Below, in pieces: positions 16,989 to 25,334 of a DNA stretch of 64,000 nt. The position numbers and the translations under genes were made by a program. Numbering within the stretch: position 1 is the stretch's first letter; each line of letters begins with the position of its first letter. The stretch lies in assembly GCF_040096355.1 (NCBI RefSeq), contig NZ_JBBMEX010000005.1:62001-126000 (forward strand), written 5' to 3'. The notes under the pieces are model-generated. The model was not told the origin of the DNA. It saw nothing but the letters and a program-made list of their open reading frames with translations, and did not search any database. The stretch is from Maccoyibacter intestinihominis. Lineage in GTDB: Bacteria > Bacillota > Clostridia > Lachnospirales > Lachnospiraceae.

Positions 16989-18555
16989 AAAGAAAGTCGT
17001 AATTCTTGTCCTGGTCATTGTTCTGGCAGCAGGAGCTGTAGGTGGCGGAATTTTTGCTTTCAAAAAGCAAAAGGATAAAAAGACAAAGGTGGACGTTTAT
17101 CCGGTATCTTTAATGGATATGGGTGGCGGAGATGGTAACGGAGAGTCCTACAGCAGTGGAACGGTTACAGATGATAAGTCACAGGTGATCTATCTTGAAG
17201 ACAGTGATAAAGTGGCGGAGGTCTATGTCAAAGAAGGCGATAAGGTCAAAGAAGGCGATCCACTGATGCGGTATGATATGGAAGAAGCAAATCTCAATGT
17301 CGATATGAAGACCTTGGATGTGGAAAATGCTGAAAATGATCTGGTGATCGCACAGCGTGAGTTAGAAAAACTGAAAAACATGACTCCGGTGGCAGAGACA
17401 CCAACCGTACCGGACGAACCGGAAGAGCCGGCACCAAAACCGGAAGTTCCGGAAAAAGACGGAGATGCCTATAACATCATCGGAAAATCCGCGAAGTCCT
17501 ACGAAGGAAAAGGAACACAGGAGAAACCATACCGTTTTTTATGTACAGAGAAAGCGTATGTAACCGGAGAATATCTGAATTACCTGAAAAAACATTCCTA
17601 TACGGCAGTCTTTGAAATCCATGAGGATAACAAAAAGGATGGAGATGTCCTGAATGCATGGCTGGTAAACGGAAGCAGTATAAAAGAAGAATACGATGCG
17701 GAATCAAAATGGTCTGTTGCAAGCCGACAGGAAGTAACGGATGAAGATACCACAGAACCGGATACCACGGATGACAGTGCGGATGATGAGAGTGATAGTG
17801 GTGATGATGAAAGCAGTATGGGATATACCGCATCAGAACTTGCAGAAAAGATCCGTGAAAAAGAAAAGGAGATCCGTGAACTGGATATTACAAAGCGAAA
17901 AGCAGCCTTAGAGTTAGAGGAAGCAAAAAAAGTATCAGGAGACGGCATATTAAAAGCCAGTGTCAATGGAACCGTAGACACAGCATGTGATCCGAGTGAT
18001 CCGCCAAATGACGGTTCTCCGTTCTTAGAAGTAAGAGGACAGGACAGCCTCTATGTGACCGGAACACTGAGCGAGTTGATGCTAGGAGAAATCCAGACAG
18101 GTCAGAAGGTTCAGATCAGTTCATGGGAGAGCGGCAAGACCTATGAAGGAGAGATCACGGAGATTTCCACTACACCGGTAGATGGCAGCAACTACATGGG
18201 CGATGGCAATCCAAATGCATCTTATTATACTTATAAAGCCTTGGTAAAAGACAGCAAGGGGCTGCATAATGGAGAAGGCGTAGATTTAAATATCAGTCAG
18301 GATGCAAATTCGGGAAGTTCCGTACTGTGTATTGAAAAAGCATATGTGCGTACCGTAGACGGTACATCGTATGTGATGAAAGAAGATAAGAACGGAAGAT
18401 TGAAAAAGCAGAAAGTAAAGACCGGAAAGACTTACTACGGTCAGGCAGTGGAGATTTTATCGGGCTTAGACGGAAGTGAATACATTGCATTTCCATATGG
18501 TAAAAATGTCAAAGAGGGCGTGAGAGTCCGCGAGACAGATGAATTGGCATATTAG
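16981..18555 (+). CDS. Membrane-fusion adaptor protein 2 of export operon
   Basis: 524 residues. An N-terminal membrane helix (about 5-27) precedes a lipoyl-like half (VAEVYVKEGDKVKEGDPLM) and two coiled-coil stretches (about 100-130 and 285-325). These are separated by a long insert with a Pro/Glu-rich part and an Asp/Ser/Thr-rich acidic linker. A barrel domain closes the chain (TGTLSELMLGEIQTGQKVQIS). It is clearly related in build to adaptor 1, but the insert makes it unusual. The ATG overlaps the ATPase gene. Confidence 0.85.
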   Translation: MNKKKVVILVLVIVLAAGAVGGGIFAFKKQKDKKTKVDVYPVSLMDMGGGDGNGESYSSGTVTDDKSQVIYLEDSDKVAEVYVKEGDKVKEGDPLMRYDMEEANLNVDMKTLDVENAENDLVIAQRELEKLKNMTPVAETPTVPDEPEEPAPKPEVPEKDGDAYNIIGKSAKSYEGKGTQEKPYRFLCTEKAYVTGEYLNYLKKHSYTAVFEIHEDNKKDGDVLNAWLVNGSSIKEEYDAESKWSVASRQEVTDEDTTEPDTTDDSADDESDSGDDESSMGYTASELAEKIREKEKEIRELDITKRKAALELEEAKKVSGDGILKASVNGTVDTACDPSDPPNDGSPFLEVRGQDSLYVTGTLSELMLGEIQTGQKVQISSWESGKTYEGEITEISTTPVDGSNYMGDGNPNASYYTYKALVKDSKGLHNGEGVDLNISQDANSGSSVLCIEKAYVRTVDGTSYVMKEDKNGRLKKQKVKTGKTYYGQAVEILSGLDGSEYIAFPYGKNVKEGVRVRETDELAY

Positions 18556-18567
18556 GAGGAAGGAAGA

Positions 18568-19818
18568 ATGATAGAGAATATAAGATTATCGTTTCAGGGA
18601 ATCTGGTCCCATAAGATGCGTTCCTTTCTGACGATGCTGGGAATCATTATCGGAATTGCGGCAATCATAGCTATTGTATCTACAATTAAAGGAACAAACG
18701 AACAGATCAAAGAGAATCTGATCGGCTCGGGAGACAATACGGTCACGGTCAGCCTGTATCAGGGCGACTGGGAATACGATATGTCTGCAGGCGTTCCGGA
18801 TGGAGTCCCTGCGATTTCAGAGGAGATGTTAGACAGCATCAAGGATACCGATAAGGTAGAGGATGTATCTGCATTTTACAAAAGACAGGACTATGACAAT
18901 ATTTTTTATAAAAATGTTTCCTTAGCAGGAGGATATCTCTATGGTATCGAGCAGAACTATCTGGATACCTGTGATTTTATCCTGCGGGAAGGCAGAGGTT
19001 TTGACAAAGAGGATTATAAAAAACAGAGAAAAGTGGCACTCTTAGATTCGGATTCCGAGCAGACATTGTTTCAGGGAGAGTCAGCAGTCGGAAAAACGAT
19101 CGAGATCAAAGGAGAGCCATATGTGGTTGTCGGTATTGTGACGAAAAGCAAGACCTTTGAGCCGGTCATCAATTCCGTAGAGGATTATTATACTTATATG
19201 CAGGAGTCGAGCGGTGCAGTCTATGTGCCAAAAGTAACGTGGCCGATCATCTATCAATATGATGAGCCGGAAAATGTAATTTTGCGTGTAAAGAGTACCG
19301 ATGACATGACACGTGTAGGCAAAAAGACCGCAGATTTATTAAATGAGAATCTGAGCGTGTCCGATGATACGATGAAATACAAGGCAGAGGATTTATTAGA
19401 GCAGGCGAAAGAGATTCAGGAGCTGAGTGATTCCACAAACTCCATGTTGATCTGGATCGCCGGAATTTCCCTTTTAGTAGGTGGTATCGGCGTTATGAAT
19501 ATCATGCTGGTATCCGTAACCGAGAGAACCAGTGAGATCGGTCTGAAAAAAGCACTCGGAGCAAGAAAAGGCATTATTTTGGGACAGTTTTTAACAGAGT
19601 CCGCAGTGCTGACCAGTCTGGGTGGAATTTTTGGCGTGATTATCGGGATCATACTGGCACAGGTCATTTCGAAAGTAAGTGATATGCCGGTAGCGATCAG
19701 TATTCCGGCAGCAGTCGGAGCGGTCGTATTTTCCATGCTGATCGGAATTATCTTTGGAATGCTGCCATCTTATAAAGCAGCAAACCTCAATCCGATCGAT
19801 GCCCTGCGTCATGAATAA
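18568..19818 (+). CDS. MacB-type ABC transporter permease (FtsX-like)
   Basis: 416 residues, start after AGGAGGAAG. An N-terminal helix (MLGIIIGIAAIIAIV) is followed by a large extracellular MacB_PCD domain (about 45-270) and three C-terminal helices with the FtsX pattern (GGIGVMNIMLVSVTERTSEI, then LTSLGGIFGVIIG, then GMLPSYKAANLNPIDALRHE). With the ATPase it forms a mechanotransmission exporter. The cargo (peptide, antibiotic or envelope lipid) is not revealed. Confidence 0.92.
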   Translation: MIENIRLSFQGIWSHKMRSFLTMLGIIIGIAAIIAIVSTIKGTNEQIKENLIGSGDNTVTVSLYQGDWEYDMSAGVPDGVPAISEEMLDSIKDTDKVEDVSAFYKRQDYDNIFYKNVSLAGGYLYGIEQNYLDTCDFILREGRGFDKEDYKKQRKVALLDSDSEQTLFQGESAVGKTIEIKGEPYVVVGIVTKSKTFEPVINSVEDYYTYMQESSGAVYVPKVTWPIIYQYDEPENVILRVKSTDDMTRVGKKTADLLNENLSVSDDTMKYKAEDLLEQAKEIQELSDSTNSMLIWIAGISLLVGGIGVMNIMLVSVTERTSEIGLKKALGARKGIILGQFLTESAVLTSLGGIFGVIIGIILAQVISKVSDMPVAISIPAAVGAVVFSMLIGIIFGMLPSYKAANLNPIDALRHE

Positions 19819-19921
19819 ACCATATAACAATAGAATTATAAAAGTGTTAGAAAAAGTATGATGAAGAGCAGTAGCAAAACAACGTGACCGAAAACAAAAA
19901 ACAACATGACAGAAAAATTAC

Positions 19922-19950
19922 TTGCACACAGGACATAATCGCGTTATAAT
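19922..19950 (+). promoter_or_regulatory. Promoter of the serS T-box leader
   Basis: TTGCAC (19922-19927), 17 bases, TATAAT (19945-19950). Confidence 0.8.
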
Positions 19951-19956
19951 GTGCAA

Positions 19957-20222
19957 AGAATAAGTACCAGGCGTTAACGGAAGCTACGATTGCAAAGGTG
20001 TTCAGAGAGCCGGTGGTTGGTGAGAACCGGAGATTGGAGCAGTCTTTCCACTTTCTCAGTCGGCAGTGAGAACTGCGGGGTGACAGTCCCTTATCCTGTC
20101 GATGAGAGGTCAGGTCCATGAATTTAGTATTCGAAAAAGATCTGACAAACCGGGTGGCAACGCGGAGTATACCTTCGTCCCTGTAGCACGTCAGAGTGCA
20201 AAGAGGGACGGAGGTTTTTTGT
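19957..20222 (+). promoter_or_regulatory. T-box riboswitch controlling serS
   Basis: The leader holds a Stem I with the conserved AGAGAGCCGGTGGTTGGTGA region (20003-20022), whose upper helix GATTGC/GCAGTC can be drawn. The T-box sequence GGGTGGCAACGCGG is at 20152-20165. A terminator follows: ACCTTCGTCCCT (20171-20182) pairs with AGGGACGGAGGT (20203-20214), followed by TTTTTT. Uncharged tRNA(Ser) binding would prevent termination and allow serS expression. The specifier codon is probably a UCN triplet in the TCTTTCCAC stretch (20043-20051), but I could not fix it with certainty. Confidence 0.93.
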
Positions 20223-20253
20223 TTTTCTATAGGAAATGTTTCCTATAGAAAAA
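20222..20253 (+). repeat. Perfect 15-bp inverted repeat after the T-box, with a related copy at 39951
   Basis: Left arm 20222-20236 and right arm 20239-20253 are perfectly complementary around a 2-base loop (core CTATAGGAAA/TTTCCTATAG). The right arm and the following text (TATAGAAAAAAACTTTTGGGCGAAAATG) resemble TATAGAGAAAAAAGCCCTTCGGGCAAAGATG near 39958-39988. It lies between the T-box terminator and serS. Confidence 0.6.
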
Positions 20254-20309
20254 AACTTTTGGGCGAAAATGCAACCCTTAGTTCTTGATTTTTTTATAGG
20301 AGGATTTAT

Positions 20310-21596
20310 ATGTTAGATTTAAAATTTTTAAGAGAGAACCCGGATATTGTAAAGAAAAATATCGAAAATAAGTTTCAGCCGCAGAAACTTCCATTAGTGG
20401 ATGAAGTGATTGAGTTAGATGCACAGGCAAGAGCAACCCAGCAGGAAGCGGATGATCTGCGTGCAAACCGCAACAAGATTTCTAAGCAGATCGGTGCTTT
20501 AATGGGCCAGGGTAAAAAGGATGAAGCCATGGAGCTCAAAGCACAGGTAGAAAAAGATGCTGCCCGTCTTTCTGAATTAGAAGAAAAGGAAAAAGAATTA
20601 CAGGGAAAGATCACAAAGATCATGATGACGATTCCGAACATCATTGATCCATCCGTACCGATTGGAAAGGATGATTCCTGTAACGTAGAAATCGAAAAAT
20701 TTGGTGAGCCGGTCGTACCGGATTTTGAAATCCCATATCATACAGAGATTATGGAGCGTTTTGACGGCATTGACTTAGATGCAGCAGGAAAAGTAGCGGG
20801 CAACGGTTTTTACTATCTGATGGGTGACATTGCAAGACTTCATTCCGCAGTGATTTCCTATGCGAGAGATTTTATGATCGACCGCGGATTCACATACTGT
20901 GTACCGCCATTTATGATTCGCAGCAATGTGGTAACCGGAGTTATGAGTTTTGACGAAATGGATGCCATGATGTACAAGATCGAGGGCGAGGATCTCTATC
21001 TGATTGGTACCAGTGAACATTCCATGATCGGAAAATTCATTGATACCATTAATGAAAAAGAAAAACTTCCATATACATTGACCAGTTATTCTCCATGCTT
21101 CAGAAAAGAAAAAGGAGCACATGGAATCGAGGAACGTGGCGTATACCGTATCCATCAGTTTGAAAAACAGGAGATGATCGTAGTATGTGAGCCGGAAGAA
21201 TCCAAACTGTGGTATGACAAGCTGTGGCAGAATACGGTAGATCTATTCCGCAGCCTTGACATTCCGGTCCGTACCTTAGAGTGCTGCTCCGGTGATTTGG
21301 CAGACTTAAAAGTAAAATCCTGTGACGTAGAGGCATGGTCGCCAAGACAGAAGAAATATTTTGAAGTCGGAAGCTGCTCTAATTTAGGAGATGCACAGGC
21401 AAGAAGATTAAAAATCCGTATCAAAAACGGAAAAGAAAAATATTTTGCACATACACTTAACAACACAGTTGTTGCACCGCCAAGAATGTTGATCGCATTC
21501 TTAGAGAACAACTTAAATGAAGACGGAAGTGTAAATGTTCCGGAGGCACTGCGTCCATATATGGGTGGAAAAGAGAAACTGGTGCCGAAGCATTAA
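20310..21596 (+). CDS. serS: Serine--tRNA ligase
   Basis: 428 residues, normal for SerRS. The N-terminal tRNA-binding coiled-coil arm (about 1-110) starts MLDLKFLRENPDIVKKNIENK. The class II core has motif 2 in FRKEKGAHGIEERGVYRIHQF and motif 3 near NNTVVAPPRMLIAFLENN. It charges tRNA(Ser). The ATG follows ATAGGAGG. Expression is controlled by the T-box just upstream. Confidence 0.97.
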   Translation: MLDLKFLRENPDIVKKNIENKFQPQKLPLVDEVIELDAQARATQQEADDLRANRNKISKQIGALMGQGKKDEAMELKAQVEKDAARLSELEEKEKELQGKITKIMMTIPNIIDPSVPIGKDDSCNVEIEKFGEPVVPDFEIPYHTEIMERFDGIDLDAAGKVAGNGFYYLMGDIARLHSAVISYARDFMIDRGFTYCVPPFMIRSNVVTGVMSFDEMDAMMYKIEGEDLYLIGTSEHSMIGKFIDTINEKEKLPYTLTSYSPCFRKEKGAHGIEERGVYRIHQFEKQEMIVVCEPEESKLWYDKLWQNTVDLFRSLDIPVRTLECCSGDLADLKVKSCDVEAWSPRQKKYFEVGSCSNLGDAQARRLKIRIKNGKEKYFAHTLNNTVVAPPRMLIAFLENNLNEDGSVNVPEALRPYMGGKEKLVPKH

Positions 21597-21602
21597 GGGT
21601 AG

Positions 21603-21822
21603 TGTTCAACATTTCGATGAATCTTTAGCAAAGCAGGAAGCGTGTTAGGAAGAGGGAATGTTCAGCAAGCTCCCGCCAATGATTCCGAGTTTCCTTGTGC
21701 TAAGCATTCCGATGAACCTCCTTCAAAGCAGGAAGCATGTTCGCCAAGGGGCTCCATGCTTCCGGGAGTTTCATCTCCATAGCACAAAAAGAAACTCTTC
21801 ATCATTGGCGGGAGCTCGCTGG
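21603..21822 (+). repeat. Repeat element with long imperfect inverted arms (copy A)
   Basis: Arms 21664-21702 and 21780-21820 are about 40 bases each and complementary with few mismatches (core AGCTCCCGCCAATGAT). Between them lies GAGCATT-type text (21703-21750) that also occurs, more degenerate, at 21604-21650. A related copy sits at 23340-23430, after the Rpn-like gene. The element occupies the serS 3' region. Confidence 0.65.
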
Positions 21823-21878
21823 GATATACGCTTTCTAAGACAGTTTGTAGAGAAGATGAGGAAGAAGTTAAATAAGAG

Positions 21879-21912
21879 ATGTCACTCAAAAGAATGAGTG
21901 GCATGTTTTGTT
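21879..21912 (+). terminator. Probable serS terminator
   Basis: ATGTCACTCA (21879-21888) pairs with TGAGTGGCAT (21895-21904), one G-U pair, followed by GTTTTGTTTT. Confidence 0.7.
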
Positions 21913-22203
21913 TTGAAATTCTATTCTGCAGCAGATAAAATGAGAAATAACTATATCTGCATTGTATATGAGATTCAGTGATGTAAATCCATTAAGTCAG
22001 TAAATATTTCCTAAAATTCATGGAGGATGCTTTTGATAATCCTTTTCAAGAGAATCCCTAATAGGCTATTTTAGAATTTTTCATATATAGATTCATTAAA
22101 TAATTCTCAAAATGCTATTCTTTTAAATTTCTAAACAATTTACCCCAGAATTTTCCATATACACACAATGTAGACGGGAACAGCAGAATTGTACAAAATC
22201 CGG
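21913..22203. other. AT-rich gene-free stretch
   Basis: About 290 bases with no coding frame of note, no clear hairpin and no recognisable element. It separates the serS terminator from the promoter of the Rpn-like gene. Confidence 0.5.
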
Positions 22204-22232
22204 TTGTAACCCACTTCCCACCATGCTATAAT
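22204..22232 (+). promoter_or_regulatory. Promoter of the Rpn-like nuclease gene
   Basis: TTGTAA (22204-22209), 17 bases, TATAAT (22227-22232) with an upstream TG (extended -10). A 9-bp hairpin, GCAGGAGTT/AACTCCTGC (22337-22345 with 22365-22373), lies in the leader just before the ribosome site. Confidence 0.7.
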
Positions 22233-22401
22233 ACTCTCAAAGCATATTTTCTTTTATATAAGGCGGCAATTCTGCCGTAGTCTATTACAAATCTAATTCA
22301 GATCAGAAAATTCATGCTTTTCCAACATTATGAACAGCAGGAGTTTTCAAGAAAAAAGGATAAGAACTCCTGCGAGACAATTTCAAACAGGAGGTAATAC
22401 T

Positions 22402-23325
22402 ATGACAGAAACTCAAAACGAGATCCGTGTTGCAAGAAACCATAAGGACAGATTATTCCGCATGATATTCCGTGAAAAGAAAGAGCTATTGAGCCTTTAT
22501 AATGCGGTTAACGGAACATCTTACACGAATGCAGAAGATTTAGAGATTGTAACCTTAGAAAATGCCATTTATATGAATATGAAAAACGATCTGGCATTTA
22601 TCATGGATTCCTATCTGAATCTTTACGAGCATCAGTCCACTTATTCTCCCAACATGCCGTTGCGGGATTTGTTCTATATTGCAAAAGAATTACAGGGGCA
22701 GGTTAATCACAGGGATCTGTATCGCAACACACTGATTAAAATCCCGACACCGAGATTTTTAGTATTCTACAATGGTTCGGAAGAACAGGCAGAGAAGAAA
22801 TATTTAAGATTATCAGATGCATTTCAAAAATCGATGGACGACCCGGATTTGGAATTAGTGGTAACAATGCTAAATATCAATCTTGGGAAAAACAAAAAAT
22901 TATTAGAGCAGTGCCGGACTTTAAAGGAATATGCGATCTATGTGAAGAAAGTACGTACCTATGCAAAGAGCATGAAGAATGTAGAAGAAGCAGTAGACCG
23001 TGCAGTGACAGAATGCATTAATGAAGGAATCCTGCGGGAGTTTCTACTTCAGAACAGGAAAGAGGCGGTAGAAATGAGTATCTTTGAATATGATGAAGAA
23101 GCAGTCTTTGAGATTGTCCGAAAAGATGAATATGAGAAAGGACATCAGGAGGGAATTATTGAAGGAAAAGTAGAATCTATTTTGGAATTATTGGAAGATA
23201 TCGGTACAATACCAGATAAAGTTCGTGAAAGAATCCACAATGAAAAAGATATCAAAGTCCTGAATAGCTGGTTAAAACTGGCGGCTAAAGCAGAATCTAT
23301 AGATGAGTTTGTATCAAAAATGTAG
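22402..23325 (+). CDS. Rpn/PD-(D/E)XK-type nuclease, transposase-like family
   Basis: 307 residues from ATG 22402, which follows CAGGAGG; an earlier in-frame ATG at 22330 lies in the leader hairpin. The N-terminal half matches the recombination-promoting nuclease family common in Lachnospiraceae: RNHKDRLFRMIFREKKELLSLYNA, then DLAFIMDSYLNLYEHQST, where D and E-x-Q stand in for the D...E-x-K nuclease core. The C-terminal half is helical with a YEKGHQEGIIEGK segment typical of these proteins. They are thought to act on DNA and often move between genomes. Related repeats flank the gene on both sides. Confidence 0.8.
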   Translation: MTETQNEIRVARNHKDRLFRMIFREKKELLSLYNAVNGTSYTNAEDLEIVTLENAIYMNMKNDLAFIMDSYLNLYEHQSTYSPNMPLRDLFYIAKELQGQVNHRDLYRNTLIKIPTPRFLVFYNGSEEQAEKKYLRLSDAFQKSMDDPDLELVVTMLNINLGKNKKLLEQCRTLKEYAIYVKKVRTYAKSMKNVEEAVDRAVTECINEGILREFLLQNRKEAVEMSIFEYDEEAVFEIVRKDEYEKGHQEGIIEGKVESILELLEDIGTIPDKVRERIHNEKDIKVLNSWLKLAAKAESIDEFVSKM

Positions 23326-23339
23326 ATAGCGGGGGGTAT

Positions 23340-23430
23340 ATGTTCAGCGAGCTCCCAACGATGCTTTCAAGTTTCCTTGTGCTGAGCATTTCGATGAACC
23401 TCCCTAAGAGCAGGAAACGCAGCATGTCCG
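23340..23430 (+). repeat. Repeat element copy B, downstream of the Rpn-like gene
   Basis: This follows the same order as copy A (21658-21750): ATGTTCAGCGAGCTCCCAACG, then AAGTTTCCTTGTGCT, then GAGCATTTCGATGAACCTCC and GCAGGAAACGC. By eye it is about four-fifths identical to copy A in the same orientation, so the gene lies between direct repeats. Confidence 0.6.
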
Positions 23431-23483
23431 TGGGAATAGCTGGGGATAGCCGCCTGTATAAACAAAGTTCCCAAGAAATCCCC

Positions 23484-23512
23484 TTGCCATCCCCAATTCC
23501 ATATGTTAAAAT
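23484..23512 (+). promoter_or_regulatory. Promoter of the pantothenate operon
   Basis: TTGCCA (23484-23489), 17 bases, TAAAAT (23507-23512). The leader to the first gene is about 90 bases and contains GGATG/CATCC arms (23532-23536 with 23562-23566). Confidence 0.55.
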
Positions 23513-23611
23513 CTTAACGAACAGTATTTCGGATGAAAACGGTATCATTTTGATAATGCATCCTTTCCATTTTGTACAGCATGCAGCAGATAGAAATGGA
23601 GGTGCATAGCG

Positions 23612-24463
23612 ATAGGAATAGGAATTATAGGTGCCGGGAAGGTAGGTACAACCATGGGAAAATATTTTGTTACCCATGGCGAAGAAGTCAGCGGATTCTA
23701 CAGCAGAACCGTAAACAGTGCCAAAGAAGCGGCAAAATTCTGTAACACAAAATATTTTAGCGAGTTAGATTCACTCATTGAGGTAAGCGATACCCTGTTT
23801 ATAACCGTGACAGACGGGGCAATAAAGGAAGTATGGGATTGCATTGCAGCAAAAGATGTGAAGGGAAAATCAGTCTGCCACTTTAGTGGCTCATTATCAA
23901 GTGATATATTTTCAAATGCAGAGCAGGCAGGAGTATCTGTTTGTTCACTTCATCCAATTTACGCGTTCAGTAACAAATTCACAGCTTATCAAAATTTAAC
24001 AGAGGCAATTTTTACCGTAGAGGGCGACGAACAGGCAGTTGCGGATATCTATCGGATGTTTGAAAAACTACCGAACAGGTTAGTACTGATCCATACAGAG
24101 GCAAAAACGCGTTATCATGCGGCAGTCAGTATGGCGAGTAACCATGTCATCGGGCTTTTGTCCATGGCAGTAAAAATGTTAGAAGAAGCCGGCATAGAGA
24201 GTACAGCGGCTTATGAAATGCTGACACCGTTGGTAAAAAATAACGTAGAAGCGGCATTGAAGTACGGATGCGAACAGGCGCTGACCGGCCCGATAGAACG
24301 GAACGATCTTGGTACGGTAAGACATCATTTAGAAGTGCTGTCAGAAGAACAAAAGGCGGTGTATGATGCGATCGGCACAGAACTGGTCAGAATCTCAGAG
24401 AAAAAGCATACCGAACGAAATTACCGGCAGATGAAAGAACTGTTAAGGAAAGAAAGTGAATGA
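23612..24463 (+). CDS. panG: Rossmann/DUF2520 oxidoreductase, probable PanG-type ketopantoate reductase
   Basis: An N-terminal Rossmann fold with IGIIGAGKVGTTMGKYF (GxGxxG) is followed by a helical DUF2520 domain (HPIYAFSNK near residue 110, then a long helical C-terminus). DUF2520 proteins of the PanG kind reduce ketopantoate, replacing PanE. panB, panC and panD follow, which supports this. The reading frame upstream of the first ATG (23654) holds the whole nucleotide-binding loop, but has no ATG, GTG or TTG after the stop at 23591. GGAGG lies at 23598-23602, so initiation at ATA 23612 is likely. If ATG 23654 were used, the GxGxxG loop would be lost. Confidence 0.75.
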   Translation: MGIGIIGAGKVGTTMGKYFVTHGEEVSGFYSRTVNSAKEAAKFCNTKYFSELDSLIEVSDTLFITVTDGAIKEVWDCIAAKDVKGKSVCHFSGSLSSDIFSNAEQAGVSVCSLHPIYAFSNKFTAYQNLTEAIFTVEGDEQAVADIYRMFEKLPNRLVLIHTEAKTRYHAAVSMASNHVIGLLSMAVKMLEEAGIESTAAYEMLTPLVKNNVEAALKYGCEQALTGPIERNDLGTVRHHLEVLSEEQKAVYDAIGTELVRISEKKHTERNYRQMKELLRKESE

Positions 24464-24476
24464 TTGGAGAGCAAAA

Positions 24477-25304
24477 ATGAAGAACACAGTAGTAACAATA
24501 CAGGAAGCAAAGAAACGCGGCGAAAAAATCACCATGCTGACAGCCTATGATTATTCTATGGCAAAACTGATCGATGAATCAGGCATCAACATGATCTTGG
24601 TGGGAGATTCCTTAGGAATGGTCATGTTAGGATATGAAGACACCTTATCCGTAACAATGGAGGATATGATACATCATACAAAAGCAGTTACAAGAGGAGC
24701 AAAAAATGCATTGATAGTTGCGGATATGCCGTTTATGTCCTATCAGGCATCTGTCTATGATGCAGTCTGCAATGCAGGCCGTCTGATGAAAGAGGGACGG
24801 GCGCAGGCAGTCAAGTTAGAAGGCGGCAAAGAAGTGTTTCCACAGATAGAAGCAATCACCAAAGCGTCCATACCGGTTGTGGCTCATTTGGGACTGACCC
24901 CGCAGTCCTTAAATGTGTTCGGCGGATTCAAGGTGCAGGGAAAATCAGAAGAGGCAGCTAAAAAATTAATCGAGGATGCCAAAGGAGCAGAAGCGGCAGG
25001 AGCGGTAGCCGTTGTTTTAGAGTGTGTTCCGGCAAAATTAGCAGAATTGATCTCAAAACAGATCAACATACCAACGATCGGCATTGGCGCAGGTGCAGGA
25101 TGTGACGGACAGGTGCTGGTATATCAGGATATGTTAGCAATGTTTGGTGATTTTAAACCGAAATTCGTAAAGCAGTTCGGACAGATTGGCGAACAGATGA
25201 AAGCAGCTTTTTCACAGTACATCAAAGAAGTACAAAACGGCGTATTTCCGGCGGAACAGCATACCTATGGGATCAGCGACGAAATGTTAGAGAAATTATA
25301 TTAA
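24477..25304 (+). CDS. panB: 3-methyl-2-oxobutanoate hydroxymethyltransferase
   Basis: 275 residues from ATG 24477, after TTGGAGAG; a GTG 21 bases upstream overlaps panG and is less likely. PanB adds a hydroxymethyl group from methylene-THF to 2-oxoisovalerate, giving ketopantoate. Family motifs: MLTAYDYSMAKLIDESGI, VGDSLGMVMLGYEDTL, VKLEGG, AHLGLTPQ, and IGIGAGAGCDGQVLV. It is the second gene of panG-B-C-D and starts 13 bases after panG. Confidence 0.96.
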   Translation: MKNTVVTIQEAKKRGEKITMLTAYDYSMAKLIDESGINMILVGDSLGMVMLGYEDTLSVTMEDMIHHTKAVTRGAKNALIVADMPFMSYQASVYDAVCNAGRLMKEGRAQAVKLEGGKEVFPQIEAITKASIPVVAHLGLTPQSLNVFGGFKVQGKSEEAAKKLIEDAKGAEAAGAVAVVLECVPAKLAELISKQINIPTIGIGAGAGCDGQVLVYQDMLAMFGDFKPKFVKQFGQIGEQMKAAFSQYIKEVQNGVFPAEQHTYGISDEMLEKLY

Positions 25305-25334
25305 GAAAAGTATCTTATCAGAGGAGGAAAAAAC

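Noticed and set aside
21658..21897. 79-codon + frame after serS
   Set aside because: It is made of the inverted-arm repeat and ends in the terminator; not protein-like.
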